Positions 32,702 through 41,568 of a stretch of 60,216 nucleotides of DNA are shown here, piece after piece. The DNA lies in NCBI RefSeq assembly GCF_900101845.1, contig NZ_FNAM01000038.1, forward strand, positions 1 through 60,216, read 5' to 3'. The notes beneath the pieces were generated by a model. It saw nothing but the letters and a program-made list of their open reading frames with translations. It ran no database searches and was not told the DNA's origin. Positions within the stretch are counted from its first letter, which is position 1. Each line of letters opens with the position of its first letter. A program made the position numbers and the translations under genes. Source of the DNA: Sporomusa acidovorans. GTDB taxonomy: Bacteria; Bacillota; Negativicutes; Sporomusales; Sporomusaceae.

Positions 32702-33453
32702 TGATACCTCCCGATTTAGTGAAGCCCGGTGAGCGGGTGGATGATCTTCTTATTCATAATTTAAAACTTATCCAACACCCGGAAGAGTTCTGCTTTTCGC
32801 TGGATGCCGTGCTGCTGGCCCACTTTGCCAGTGTGCGTCCTAACGGAGTCGTCGCCGACCTTGGGGCAGGCACGGGTGTTATTGGATTTTTATTACTGGC
32901 GCGGGGAGCCTCGCTGGTTACCGGTGTTGAGATCAATCCGGTTATGGCCGATATGGCGAGTCGCAGCGTCCTCTTAAACGGGCTGACGGATAAACTGCGG
33001 ATTGTAAATGGTGACCTGCGGGATATCCGCGACTTGCTCCCTGGCGGCAGCTTTGAATTGGTGGTGTCTAATCCGCCATATAGGCCGGTCGGGGGAGGCT
33101 ATATAAGTCCCAATGACCGGATAGCGATGGCGCGGCATGAACTGACGGCCAACCTGACAGACATAGTGGCGGCGGCGCGCTACCTTATTAAATACCGCGG
33201 CCGGTTCGCGATGGTTCACCTGCCGGAACGGTTAGCTGAAATTATGCTGGCTATGTGCCAGGCGGGTATTGAGCCCAAACGCCTGCAGTTTGTTTATCCA
33301 CGGGCAGATAGGAAGCCCAATATGGTGCTGATCGAGGGGGTCCGGGGTGCCAAGCCGGGCATTGATGTGCTGCCGCCGTTAATTGTGTATACGGATACAG
33401 GGAATTACACCAATGATATTTTGAAGCTTTATCCTGAGACTAACCCGCTCTAA
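32701..33453 (+). CDS. trmN6: tRNA1(Val) adenine-N6 methyltransferase (YabB/TrmN6)
   Basis: The 250-residue class I methyltransferase has ADLGAGTGVIGFLLLARG (SAM-binding motif I) and VVSNPPYRP (motif IV, N6-adenine type). The family methylates A37 of tRNA1(Val). Bacillus yabB lies in the same position, between ricT/yabA and rsmI. It starts inside the ricT stop (TAATG). A hairpin-rich element follows. Confidence 0.87.
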   Translation: MIPPDLVKPGERVDDLLIHNLKLIQHPEEFCFSLDAVLLAHFASVRPNGVVADLGAGTGVIGFLLLARGASLVTGVEINPVMADMASRSVLLNGLTDKLRIVNGDLRDIRDLLPGGSFELVVSNPPYRPVGGGYISPNDRIAMARHELTANLTDIVAAARYLIKYRGRFAMVHLPERLAEIMLAMCQAGIEPKRLQFVYPRADRKPNMVLIEGVRGAKPGIDVLPPLIVYTDTGNYTNDILKLYPETNPL

Positions 33454-33598
33454 GACTCCCAGCTTTTACAAGTGGGAGTTATACCCTAAAGGGCACAGGC
33501 GAGCGGCTAAGTCCCTGGATAAGGGCGACTAACCTTCAGATGGGGTTAAAACCCCACCTGAAGCTAAGTCTACTTTATGGCAGGACAGGTGAACTTGA
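33454..33598 (+). other. Hairpin-rich non-coding element between trmN6 and rsmI
   Basis: ACTCCCA/GTGGGAGT (near 33455-33480) forms one hairpin, CCCTAAAGGG a second, and CTTCAG-TGGGGTT pairs with AACCCCA-CTGAAG (near 33534-33564) in a third, strong one. GGCTAAGTCCC and GCTAAGTC repeat inside. No open frame is supported. It resembles the palindromic end structures of IS200/IS605 elements or a small non-autonomous element, or it is a structured RNA. A role as terminator of the preceding operon is also possible. Confidence 0.35.
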
Positions 33599-34465
33599 GT
33601 GACTCAACCAGGCACCCTCTATTTATGCCCAACTCCGTTGGGTAATCTGGAAGACATGACTTTCCGGACAGTCCGGGTATTACAAGAAGCAGACGCGATC
33701 GCGGCCGAAGATACCAGACACACCCTGAAACTACTGAATTATTTTTCTATTCGCGCGACCCTGATTAGCTATCATGAGCATAATAAAGCCGAGAAGGGAC
33801 CGGAGATTATTGAACGCTTGTTACGCAGTGAAAATATTGCTCTGGTGAGTGACGCCGGCATGCCTGGCATCTCGGATCCCGGCATGGATTTGGTCCGTTT
33901 GGCGATCGAACACGACATACCGATCGTGCCGCTGCCTGGTCCTAACGCTGCTCTGACCGCACTAATTGCATCCGGTTTGGATACAACGGTGTTTACTTTT
34001 GTCGGTTTCTTGCCGAAAACGAATAAACACCGGCGGGAATTGCTCGGCAAATTGGCCGGGTACCCGCAGACCCTTATTTTTTATGAAGCGCCGCACCGGT
34101 TGAAAACTACGCTGGCTGAAATGATCACAGCAATGGGCGAGCGACAAGCGGTGGCAGCGCGGGAAATTACCAAAAAATTTGAAGAGTTTGTACGCGGCAC
34201 ACTGCATAGCCTGCAAGAACATTTTAGTCACACCCAGCCACGGGGGGAATTTACCATTGTCGTGGCTGGCAAGCCGGCGGGACCTGAACAGGAAACGGTT
34301 AATAACGTGTTACCGGTGCTTGATATTGCCCAAGCTGTTAAACGGTTAATCGAGCAGGGAAGCAATAAAAAGGACGCCATCCGTGAGGTGGCGTCACAAA
34401 AGGGCTTACCAAAACGACAGGTTTACCAAACTGTTCTTGAGAGTTCCCTGTTTACAGAAGATTAG
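33599..34465 (+). CDS. rsmI: 16S rRNA C1402 2'-O-methyltransferase
   Basis: The 288-residue protein starts with GTLYLCPTPLGNLEDMTFRT and has LVSDAGMPGISDPG and FVGFLPK, the conserved blocks of RsmI (tetrapyrrole-methylase fold). It methylates the ribose of C1402 in 16S rRNA. GTG 33599 follows AGGTG. Its last four bases overlap the stop of the convergent abrB gene. Confidence 0.92.
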   Translation: MTQPGTLYLCPTPLGNLEDMTFRTVRVLQEADAIAAEDTRHTLKLLNYFSIRATLISYHEHNKAEKGPEIIERLLRSENIALVSDAGMPGISDPGMDLVRLAIEHDIPIVPLPGPNAALTALIASGLDTTVFTFVGFLPKTNKHRRELLGKLAGYPQTLIFYEAPHRLKTTLAEMITAMGERQAVAAREITKKFEEFVRGTLHSLQEHFSHTQPRGEFTIVVAGKPAGPEQETVNNVLPVLDIAQAVKRLIEQGSNKKDAIREVASQKGLPKRQVYQTVLESSLFTED

Positions 34466-34710
34466 ACAGCTCGTTGGCCCATAGATTCCAGGCAGTCTTT
34501 ACATACTTTTTTGCCTTTGAAATCAGTTACATCGGCTGCATTGCCGCAAAATACACAGGCTGGTTCGTATTTGCGGAGAATAATGCGGTCGCTGTCGACA
34601 TAAATCTCGAGAGCATCCTTTTCTTCGATATCAAGAGTACGGCGTAATTCAATAGGAATAACTACCCTACCTAGTTCGTCCACTTTACGTACAATGCCAG
34701 TTGATTTCAT
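34462..34710 (-). CDS. abrB: AbrB-family transition-state regulator
   Basis: The 82-residue protein starts MKSTGIVRKVDELGRVVIPI, the swapped-hairpin DNA-binding domain nearly identical to Bacillus AbrB. The C-terminal part is not the Bacillus tail but a Cys4 zinc knuckle (CVFCG-N15-CKDC), the form seen in Clostridia. AbrB represses stationary-phase and sporulation genes in growth. ATG 34710 follows AAGGGAG; the ATG six codons upstream overlaps it. The promoter region faces metG. Confidence 0.92.
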   Translation of the reverse strand: MKSTGIVRKVDELGRVVIPIELRRTLDIEEKDALEIYVDSDRIILRKYEPACVFCGNAADVTDFKGKKVCKDCLESMGQRAV

Positions 34711-34928
34711 TTTTTTTTCTCCCTTCATGCTATACTCATTAATTTTTCAAAAAACACCGAATAACAATATTCGACAAAACTCGCTCAACTAAATAATACC
34801 AAATATTACAAGCCATGTCAACCCATTTTTTTACAAAAATAAATTTTTTTTAATAAAATGTCAGTTGCGATGAATATAATTTCTATTCATTGTCATATAC
34901 TACTACTTTCTGTCGAAAAATACAACTA

Positions 34929-34957
34929 TTGACAACAAAATTCCTGATATCTATAAT
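34929..34957 (+). promoter_or_regulatory. Consensus sigma-A promoter of metG
   Basis: TTGACA (34929-34934), a 17-base spacer and TATAAT (34952-34957) match the consensus perfectly. The leader is short (about 35 bases), so no T-box fits before metG. Confidence 0.85.
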
Positions 34958-34997
34958 TGGGAAAATATATGATGTGTGATCACTAAAGGAGGACATT

Positions 34998-36926
34998 ATG
35001 TCGAAAAAACCCTTTTACATTACCACGCCGATTTATTATCCGAGTGACCGGTTGCATATCGGACATGCGTACTGTACTACTATCGCTGATAGTATTGCCC
35101 GCTACAAGCGTCTGGCCGGTTTTGACGTACTTTTTCTGACTGGCTCCGATGAACATGGACAGAAGATTCAGCGTAAGGCCGAGGAAAATCATACGACGCC
35201 TCAGGCTTACGTAGATAATATTGTAGCCTCATTTAAAAATTTATGGGAAAAACTCGATATATCCAACGACGATTTCATCCGCACTACCGAGCGCCGGCAT
35301 CAAGAACTGGTGCAGGCGGTATTTCAAAAAATTTACGATCAGGGAGATATTTATAAAGCGGAATATGAGGGCTGGTATTGTACGCCTTGCGAAACTTTCT
35401 GGCTGGAACGCCAGTTGGTTGACGGCAAATGTCCTGATTGCGGCCGGCCGGTCGAAATTCTTAAAGAGGAAAGTTATTTTTTCCGGATGTCCAAATATCA
35501 GGATCGTTTGTTGCAATTCATTGAGGAAAATCCGGATTTTATTCAGCCAACTTCCCGCCGCAACGAAATGATAAACTTTATTAAAGGCGGACTGGAGGAT
35601 CTGTGTGTGTCCCGGACGACTTTTGACTGGGGTATTCCGGTTCCTTTTGATACCAAGCATGTGGTTTATGTATGGTTTGATGCGTTAACCAACTATATCA
35701 CCGCCGCCGGTTATTTAAATGACCGGGAGAAGTTTGCCAAATACTGGCCTGCCGATATCCATCTGGTGGGCAAGGAAATCGTACGTTTTCACAGCATTAT
35801 TTGGCCGGTTATATTAATGGCTCTGGGTGTAGAATTGCCGAAAAAGGTGTATGGTCATGGCTGGCTGGTAGTCGAAGGCGATAAAATGTCCAAATCAAAG
35901 GGAAATGTCATTGATCCCATTGCCCTGATTGATGAATTCGGTGCAGATGCCATCCGCTATTATCTTTTGCGGGAAATTACCCTGGGCCTTGACGGCAATT
36001 TTTCACGGGAAGCCCTGATCAACCGGATTAATGCCGATCTTGCCAATGACCTGGGCAATCTCCTGCATCGCAGCCTGAGCATGATTGGACGCTTTAACGA
36101 CGGGGTTGTTGAGGCACCGGGTGAGCCATCCGCTATCGACCAGGAGCTAATTGAGTTGGCGCGTACTACGGCCGCCAGGTATGAACAAGATATGGAACAT
36201 CAGGATATTAATATTGCCCTTAAAGAATTATGGGCGCTTGTCGGGCGTACGAACAAATATATTGACGAAACCGGACCGTGGGCTTTGGCCAAGGATCCTG
36301 CCAAGAAAGGACGCTTACATACGGTTTTGTACAATTTAGCGGAAGTGCTGCGGATTGTGGCTATCCTGATATCGCCGTTTATGCCGCAGACATCGCCTAA
36401 AATTTGGCGGCAGCTTGGTCTAAAGGCTGACTTTGCCGGCGTATCATTACATGATGCTCAGGCATGGGGACGTTTGCCGGTGGGCACTGTGGTGGCGAAA
36501 CCGGAGCCTATCTTCCCAAGAATTGAAGAGAAACCGGCGGCCGTTCCGGCGGCGCAAACGACGGCTGCGCCGGCGCAGCCACCTGAAGCTGCAGCTACGT
36601 CCAGCCTGCCGGAAATTACAATTGACGAATTTGCCAAAATTGATTTGCGGGTAGTCAAAGTACTGGCTGCGGAAAAGGTTAAGAAAGCGGATAAATTACT
36701 GCTGTTAACAGTTGATCTCGGAACAGAGCAGCGTACCATAATCTCAGGTATTGCCAAACATTATGAGCCTGAGCAACTCATAGGTCAAAACGTTGTGATG
36801 GTGGTTAACCTGAAACCTGCTAAAATCCGGGGTATCGAATCTCGCGGCATGGTGTTGGCCGCTTCCTGCGATGATAAGCTGCGGCTCGTAACGGCCGATA
36901 TGCCGCCTGGCAGCAAGGTGAAGTAA
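34998..36926 (+). CDS. metG: Methionyl-tRNA synthetase
   Basis: The 642-residue class I synthetase has LHIGHAY (HIGH), GDKMSKSKGNVID (KMSKS) and a zinc knuckle CTPCETFW...CPDCG in the connective region. Residues 535-642 form the C-terminal tRNA-binding (EMAPII-like) dimerisation domain (IDLRVVKVLAAEKVKKADKL), preceded by a Pro/Ala-rich linker. AAAGGAGG precedes the start at 34998. tatD follows with no gap, as in other Firmicutes. Confidence 0.96.
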   Translation: MSKKPFYITTPIYYPSDRLHIGHAYCTTIADSIARYKRLAGFDVLFLTGSDEHGQKIQRKAEENHTTPQAYVDNIVASFKNLWEKLDISNDDFIRTTERRHQELVQAVFQKIYDQGDIYKAEYEGWYCTPCETFWLERQLVDGKCPDCGRPVEILKEESYFFRMSKYQDRLLQFIEENPDFIQPTSRRNEMINFIKGGLEDLCVSRTTFDWGIPVPFDTKHVVYVWFDALTNYITAAGYLNDREKFAKYWPADIHLVGKEIVRFHSIIWPVILMALGVELPKKVYGHGWLVVEGDKMSKSKGNVIDPIALIDEFGADAIRYYLLREITLGLDGNFSREALINRINADLANDLGNLLHRSLSMIGRFNDGVVEAPGEPSAIDQELIELARTTAARYEQDMEHQDINIALKELWALVGRTNKYIDETGPWALAKDPAKKGRLHTVLYNLAEVLRIVAILISPFMPQTSPKIWRQLGLKADFAGVSLHDAQAWGRLPVGTVVAKPEPIFPRIEEKPAAVPAAQTTAAPAQPPEAAATSSLPEITIDEFAKIDLRVVKVLAAEKVKKADKLLLLTVDLGTEQRTIISGIAKHYEPEQLIGQNVVMVVNLKPAKIRGIESRGMVLAASCDDKLRLVTADMPPGSKVK

Positions 36927-36927
36927 C

Positions 36928-37692
36928 ATGCTATTTGACTCACATGCTCATATTGATGACAACCGGTTTGACGCAGACCGGGCTGCGGTTATTACACGGG
37001 CGCGGGAAGCCGGATTGGTGGGGATTGTGAACGCGGGTGCCTGCATGGAATCTTCGGCCCGCTCCATTGCCCTGGCAGCAGAACATGCGTTTATTTATGC
37101 CGCTGTCGGGGTTCATCCGCATGATGCGGAAGGAACCCGGGAAGAAGACTATGAAAAACTAGCTAGCTGGACGACTAAGCCGAAAGTGGTGGCAATTGGT
37201 GAAATCGGGCTTGACTATTATTACGACTTGTCACCGCGCGAGATTCAGCAGCAGGTGTTTATCCGCCAATTAGATGTGGCGCGCCAGTGCAATAAGCCTG
37301 TTATTATCCATGACCGGGATGCGCACGGAGATTTGCTGACTATTATCAAGAAAGAAGCCAGGGGGCTTACCGGGGTTTTACATTGTTATTCGGGAAGCTG
37401 GGAAATGGCGAAAGAGATCCTAAAGCTGGGCTTTTATATCTCTTTTGCCGGTCCCATTACATACGCCAAAGACGGCAAACTTAAGGAAGTGGCCGCCAAT
37501 GTGCCCCTTGAGCGCCTGTTGGTGGAGACGGACTGCCCGTATTTGACACCTAAACCCTACCGGGGGCGGCGTAACGAACCCGCCCATGTCAAATTTACGG
37601 CTGAAGAAGTGGCCAGTGTCCGGGGGATGGATTTCGCTGTTTTGGCTGAAGCTGCGACAGCGAATACCAAGCGGCTTTTTGCCATTTCTTAA
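36928..37692 (+). CDS. tatD: TatD-family metal-dependent hydrolase
   Basis: The 254-residue TIM-barrel protein has DSHAHID, VGVHPHDA, IGEIGLDYYYD, IIHDRDA, HCYSGS and ETDCPYLTP: the complete metal-ligand series of TatD nucleases. TatD (YabD in Bacillus) has 3'-5' exonuclease activity. It is one base after metG and is co-transcribed with it; a hairpin follows. Confidence 0.92.
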   Translation: MLFDSHAHIDDNRFDADRAAVITRAREAGLVGIVNAGACMESSARSIALAAEHAFIYAAVGVHPHDAEGTREEDYEKLASWTTKPKVVAIGEIGLDYYYDLSPREIQQQVFIRQLDVARQCNKPVIIHDRDAHGDLLTIIKKEARGLTGVLHCYSGSWEMAKEILKLGFYISFAGPITYAKDGKLKEVAANVPLERLLVETDCPYLTPKPYRGRRNEPAHVKFTAEEVASVRGMDFAVLAEAATANTKRLFAIS

Positions 37693-37768
37693 CATGAGAT
37701 TTTTTATAGTTAAAACGAATTGGCTGATAAAATAAAAAAATAAAATAAACTTAGCAGGAATAATTTGG

Positions 37769-37820
37769 AAATTCGGCGAATATTTTACAGTAGTAAAAGT
37801 TGGCCGAATTTTTAATTTTA
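37769..37820 (+). terminator. Terminator of metG-tatD
   Basis: AAATTCGGC (37769-37777) pairs with GCCGAATTT (37803-37811); an inner TTTTAC/GTAAAA stem is also possible. TTTAATTTTA follows. Confidence 0.65.
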
Positions 37821-37883
37821 CGTATATAATTTCCATAGTATGGTAATAATTAAAGTAATAATTGGATAAATTTGGATCTTATT

Positions 37884-37912
37884 TTGACTTATCAGCTATC
37901 TTATGGTATAAT
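37884..37912 (+). promoter_or_regulatory. Sigma-A promoter of yabE-like gene
   Basis: TTGACT (37884-37889), a 17-base spacer and TATAAT (37907-37912), 28 bases before the start codon. Confidence 0.7.
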
Positions 37913-37940
37913 TGCCAAGCTCACAGAAAGGGGGGTATTC

Positions 37941-38930
37941 ATGAGTGATGAACGGTCAATACTAGCAAAGTATGGACAAAGAAAAGTAGTGCTGATTGTG
38001 GCACTGCTACTGGCATCACTGGTGGCAACCGGATTTGTTTGGGCACATAAGCAAGTACATATTATTGCAGATGGTCAGAACTATACTGTAAATACCTTGT
38101 ACCAAAACCCGCATAAAATTCTGCATCAAGCCGGAATTGAACTTAGCCCAGAAGACGAAATCAGGTTGTCTACAACCAATGTGGTTGAAGGAACCGTCAT
38201 CGAAGTTTTGCGGGCCGTCCCAGTAACAATTATTTATCAAGGGAAAAGTACCAACTTAATCGCCGCTAAGGCTACCGTGCGCGAAATTGCCGATCTGGTG
38301 GGAATACCGCACGACAAGGTGAAATTGGTGCCAGGCGATGATACGAAACCGGATGCTAACATGACCATTAGGGCCATTACATTGAGTGAGAAGATTGAAG
38401 AACAGGAAATTCCTGATTTGTACCAAGTGATCCGTCAGCCTGATTCCACATTGGAAAAAGGCGTGGAAGAAACGGTTCAGACAGGAGAAAATGGTCTTAA
38501 GAAAGCGACAGTACGAGTTAAATTTGAAGACGGTGTTAAGGTTTCCGCCGATGTCTTGTCGGAAATCGTGGCGGTAAGCGCTAAACCCCAGATTATCCGG
38601 GTGGGTACCAGGAATGTAGTGGAAACTTCCCGGGGAACTATGCGTTTTCGCGATGTGCGCCATATGGAGGCTTCCGCTTACTTGCCCACAGACGGTTCGT
38701 CCCAAGGATTAACGGCTACCGGAATTGCCGCAAGGCACGGTATTGTTGCTGTTGACCCGGATGTGATCCCGTTAGGTACCCGTCTGTATATTCCCGGGTA
38801 TGGGATGGGATTGGCCGCCGATACCGGTGGCGCGATTATTGGCAACCGCATCGATTTGTGTATGGAAAGCTCCGGTGATGCCTGGCGCTTTGGCCGACGA
38901 ACAGTAAAAGTTTATATCTTGGATGAGTAA
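37941..38930 (+). CDS. yabE: YabE-like cell-wall protein (DUF348, G5 and 3D domains)
   Basis: The 329-residue protein has one N-terminal membrane helix (residues about 17-36), a DUF348 domain (HIIADGQNYTVNTLYQNPHK), a G5 domain (about 165-240) and a C-terminal 3D domain with three conserved Asp (TGIAARHGIVAVDPDVIPLG, AADTGGAIIGNRIDLC). The 3D domain is the lytic transglycosylase-like fold of resuscitation and sporulation factors. It sits in the same place as Bacillus yabE, upstream of rnmV. ATG 37941 follows AAAGGGGGG. Confidence 0.88.
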   Translation: MSDERSILAKYGQRKVVLIVALLLASLVATGFVWAHKQVHIIADGQNYTVNTLYQNPHKILHQAGIELSPEDEIRLSTTNVVEGTVIEVLRAVPVTIIYQGKSTNLIAAKATVREIADLVGIPHDKVKLVPGDDTKPDANMTIRAITLSEKIEEQEIPDLYQVIRQPDSTLEKGVEETVQTGENGLKKATVRVKFEDGVKVSADVLSEIVAVSAKPQIIRVGTRNVVETSRGTMRFRDVRHMEASAYLPTDGSSQGLTATGIAARHGIVAVDPDVIPLGTRLYIPGYGMGLAADTGGAIIGNRIDLCMESSGDAWRFGRRTVKVYILDE

Positions 38931-38931
38931 G

Positions 38932-38964
38932 AAAATGGCAGAGCTTAGCGCTCTGCCATTTTTT
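38932..38964 (+). terminator. Terminator after yabE
   Basis: AAAATGGCAGAGC/GCTCTGCCATTTT stem followed by a T-run. Confidence 0.85.
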
Positions 38965-39148
38965 CTACCTGTTAGCAGGAGTAACCACCTAACGCAGCGA
39001 AATAGGCACAATTACCTTACTATTGATTAAGGATATTCTTGGAACATGCGGTTAGTCCGCTTTTCCGTGGCGCTAATTTGCGACACTGACCTATGCGTGT
39101 AAATCCTTATGGGTATTCTCCAGATTTGTGGCGAAGGGATTGGTACTT

Positions 39149-40867
39149 TTGACTGGCATTAACCTTGGTTTTCTCAAAGACAGTTGGCGGCTTGCCCGCG
39201 GATACTGGCACTCGGAAGAAAAGTGGCAGGCCCGGGGGCTAACCGCCGTAATTGTCACGTTAAATATAGCTCATGTTTATATTTTGGTACTACTCAATAT
39301 GTGGACCAATCGGTTTTATAATGCTCTGCAGAATTTTGACAGAGAAGAATATGTTAGTGCATTGGGCGAGTTTTGTTTGCTGGCAGGTATGTATATCATT
39401 GTGGCCGTGTATGAACTCTATCTGCAGCAAATGCTGGAAATTAGATGGCGGCGATGGTTGACCAAGAGATACTTGGATAGTTGGCTTGCCAACCGGAACT
39501 ATTACCGGTTACAGCTTCTTGACAATAACACGGATAACCCTGACCAGCGTATTAGTGAGGATTTACGACTGTTTACCAATTACTCCTTGCGATTAGCGAT
39601 GGGATCGTTAAAAGCGCTTGTTACCTTAGTTTGCTTTATTACCATCCTATGGGAAATGTCAGGTATCTTAACGGTTCCTGTAGGCGGTACCGTGGTAACT
39701 ATCTCCGGGTACATGGTATGGGTCGCTCTATTGTATGCTATTATTGGCAACTGGCTGACTCATAAAATAGGCAAGCCGTTAAGCAAGCTTAATTTTGACC
39801 AACAGCGCTATGAGGCTGATTTCCGCTTCAGCTTAGTACGGCTTAGGGAAAATAGTGAAAGTATTGCTTTTTACGGCGGTGAATCCCGGGAAGGTCAATC
39901 TTTTATGAAGCGATTTAATACTGTGCTGGCTAATTTCTGGGAGATTATGAAACGACAGAAACAAGTAACCTGGTTTATCTCGGGATATGGGCAGATTGCT
40001 ATTATTTTTCCTATTTTAGTAACGGCTCCCCGTTATTTTGCCAAGGAAATTCAGCTTGGCGGTCTGCTGCAGATTTTGGCGGCTTTTGGCAAGGTACAGG
40101 ACGCGCTAGCTTTCTTTGTTGATAATTACCCTTTGCTGGCAGAGTGGAGATCGGTGGTCAACCGGTTACATGGTTTTGTTTGCAATATGGAGCAGGTCAG
40201 TGCACTGGCTGATACTGGCGCTACTATTCATAAGGCGGCGGCATCATCTTTGGCGGTGGCGGGTCTCAATATTCATTTGCCTGACGGCAAACACCTGTTG
40301 TCGGAGCTTACATTTTCACTGGAAACAGGTGATTCCTTACTGGTGGCAGGGCCATCAGGAAGTGGTAAAAGTACGCTGTTGCGGGCCTTATCCGGCCTAT
40401 GGCCGTACGCTCAGGGGGACATCACCATACCGTCAGGACAGACGATCTTGTTTCTGCCGCAAAAATCTTACCTGCCGCTTGGCACGCTGCGGGAAGTTTT
40501 GCTTTATCCCGGCCCGCGTCAGCCGGTTCGTGATGAAGAAATTTATGCGGCGATGACGCTTTGCCGGTTGGACTGGCTGAAAGGACAGTTGGATAACGTA
40601 GAAGATTGGTCACATGTATTGTCGCTGGGTGAACAGCAACGGGTAGCTTTTGTGCGGGCCTTGATTCATAAGCCGGATTGGTTGTTCATGGATGAAGCGA
40701 CTTCCGCGCTTGACGAGCCCACGGAACGGATGTTGTACACCCTCTTGCGCGACCAGTTGAAGAATACGGCAACGATAAGCGTCGGCCACAGGGGGACACT
40801 TACCGGCTATCATAAGAAGAAATTGACTCTGGACGGAACCGGCTGTTGGAGTTTGCTGAATTTATAA
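39149..40867 (+). CDS. ABC transporter, fused membrane and ATPase domains (SbmA/YddA type)
   Basis: The protein of about 570 residues has an ABC_membrane_2 domain with five to six helices (RNYYRLQLLDNNTDNPDQRI and ISEDL are family marks) and a C-terminal ATPase: AGPSGSGKSTLLRAL (Walker A), LSLGEQQRVAF (signature, SLGEQ variant) and WLFMDEATSALD (Walker B). YddA/BacA-type exporters and importers handle peptides, vitamin-like or fatty compounds. TTG 39149 follows AAGGGA at nine bases; an upstream GTG at 39128 has no ribosome site. The gene is an insertion into the conserved yabE-rnmV order and is flanked by terminators. Confidence 0.85.
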   Translation: MTGINLGFLKDSWRLARGYWHSEEKWQARGLTAVIVTLNIAHVYILVLLNMWTNRFYNALQNFDREEYVSALGEFCLLAGMYIIVAVYELYLQQMLEIRWRRWLTKRYLDSWLANRNYYRLQLLDNNTDNPDQRISEDLRLFTNYSLRLAMGSLKALVTLVCFITILWEMSGILTVPVGGTVVTISGYMVWVALLYAIIGNWLTHKIGKPLSKLNFDQQRYEADFRFSLVRLRENSESIAFYGGESREGQSFMKRFNTVLANFWEIMKRQKQVTWFISGYGQIAIIFPILVTAPRYFAKEIQLGGLLQILAAFGKVQDALAFFVDNYPLLAEWRSVVNRLHGFVCNMEQVSALADTGATIHKAAASSLAVAGLNIHLPDGKHLLSELTFSLETGDSLLVAGPSGSGKSTLLRALSGLWPYAQGDITIPSGQTILFLPQKSYLPLGTLREVLLYPGPRQPVRDEEIYAAMTLCRLDWLKGQLDNVEDWSHVLSLGEQQRVAFVRALIHKPDWLFMDEATSALDEPTERMLYTLLRDQLKNTATISVGHRGTLTGYHKKKLTLDGTGCWSLLNL

Positions 40868-40877
40868 AGGGAAAGTG

Positions 40878-40900
40878 AAACCGCCTCGCCGGCGGTTTTT
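40878..40900 (+). terminator. Terminator after the ABC transporter
   Basis: AAACCGCC/GGCGGTTT stem with a five-base loop and TTTTT. Confidence 0.8.
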
Positions 40901-40998
40901 CGCTGTTGTTGTTGTTTTAATTGGATTTCCTATAGATAAAAAGAGGTCAATTGTGGTAATATATTCATATTGCTTTAAGTTACAAAATGGAGTGCGAA

Positions 40999-41565
40999 AT
41001 GATTAAAGAAGTTATTGTCGTTGAGGGTAAACAGGATATTGCCGCCGTTAAACGGGCGGTAGATGTGGAATGTATTGCGACGGAAGGGTTTAATTTATTG
41101 CCGCGTACGCTAAGCCGCATTAACGATGCTTATAAACGGCGGGGAATTATTATTCTGACAGACCCCGATAGTGCGGGTGAACGGATTCGTAAGTACCTGG
41201 CTCAGCGTTTTCCTGAGGCTAAACATGCTTTTGTACCCAGAGAGCAGGCCAATGCCAATAATGACATTGGCATTGAACAAGCTTCACCGGCAGCCATCAG
41301 GGAAGCGCTTAATAAGGTGCGGCTGCATGAGTGGCAGCCATCAAGTGAATTTAGCTGGCAGGATATGATAGCAGGCAGCTTGACGGGGGTACCGGATGCG
41401 ACTGCCCGCCGGGCAAGTGTCGGCAAAGATTTGGGTATTGGGTATGCCAATGCGAAAAGCTTTTTATACAGGCTTAATCATTATGGGATTACCCGCGCTG
41501 AGTTTACAAAGGCGCTGCATGATTTAGACAATGCTGCTGGGATAAAACAACGTGTGGAGGACTAA
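40999..41565 (+). CDS. rnmV: Ribonuclease M5
   Basis: The 188-residue protein has an N-terminal Toprim domain with VEGKQDI and LTDPDSAGERIRK, the catalytic Glu and DxD residues of RNase M5, which matures 5S rRNA. The C-terminal part (DUF4093-type) is standard. ATG 40999 follows GGAG; the ATG at 40987 overlaps it. ksgA follows three bases after the stop, the usual pair. Confidence 0.93.
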   Translation: MIKEVIVVEGKQDIAAVKRAVDVECIATEGFNLLPRTLSRINDAYKRRGIIILTDPDSAGERIRKYLAQRFPEAKHAFVPREQANANNDIGIEQASPAAIREALNKVRLHEWQPSSEFSWQDMIAGSLTGVPDATARRASVGKDLGIGYANAKSFLYRLNHYGITRAEFTKALHDLDNAAGIKQRVED

Positions 41566-41568
41566 TTT

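Noticed and set aside
34730..34990. T-box leader before metG
   Set aside because: The consensus promoter leaves a leader of about 35 bases, too short for a T-box; no specifier or terminator structure is seen.
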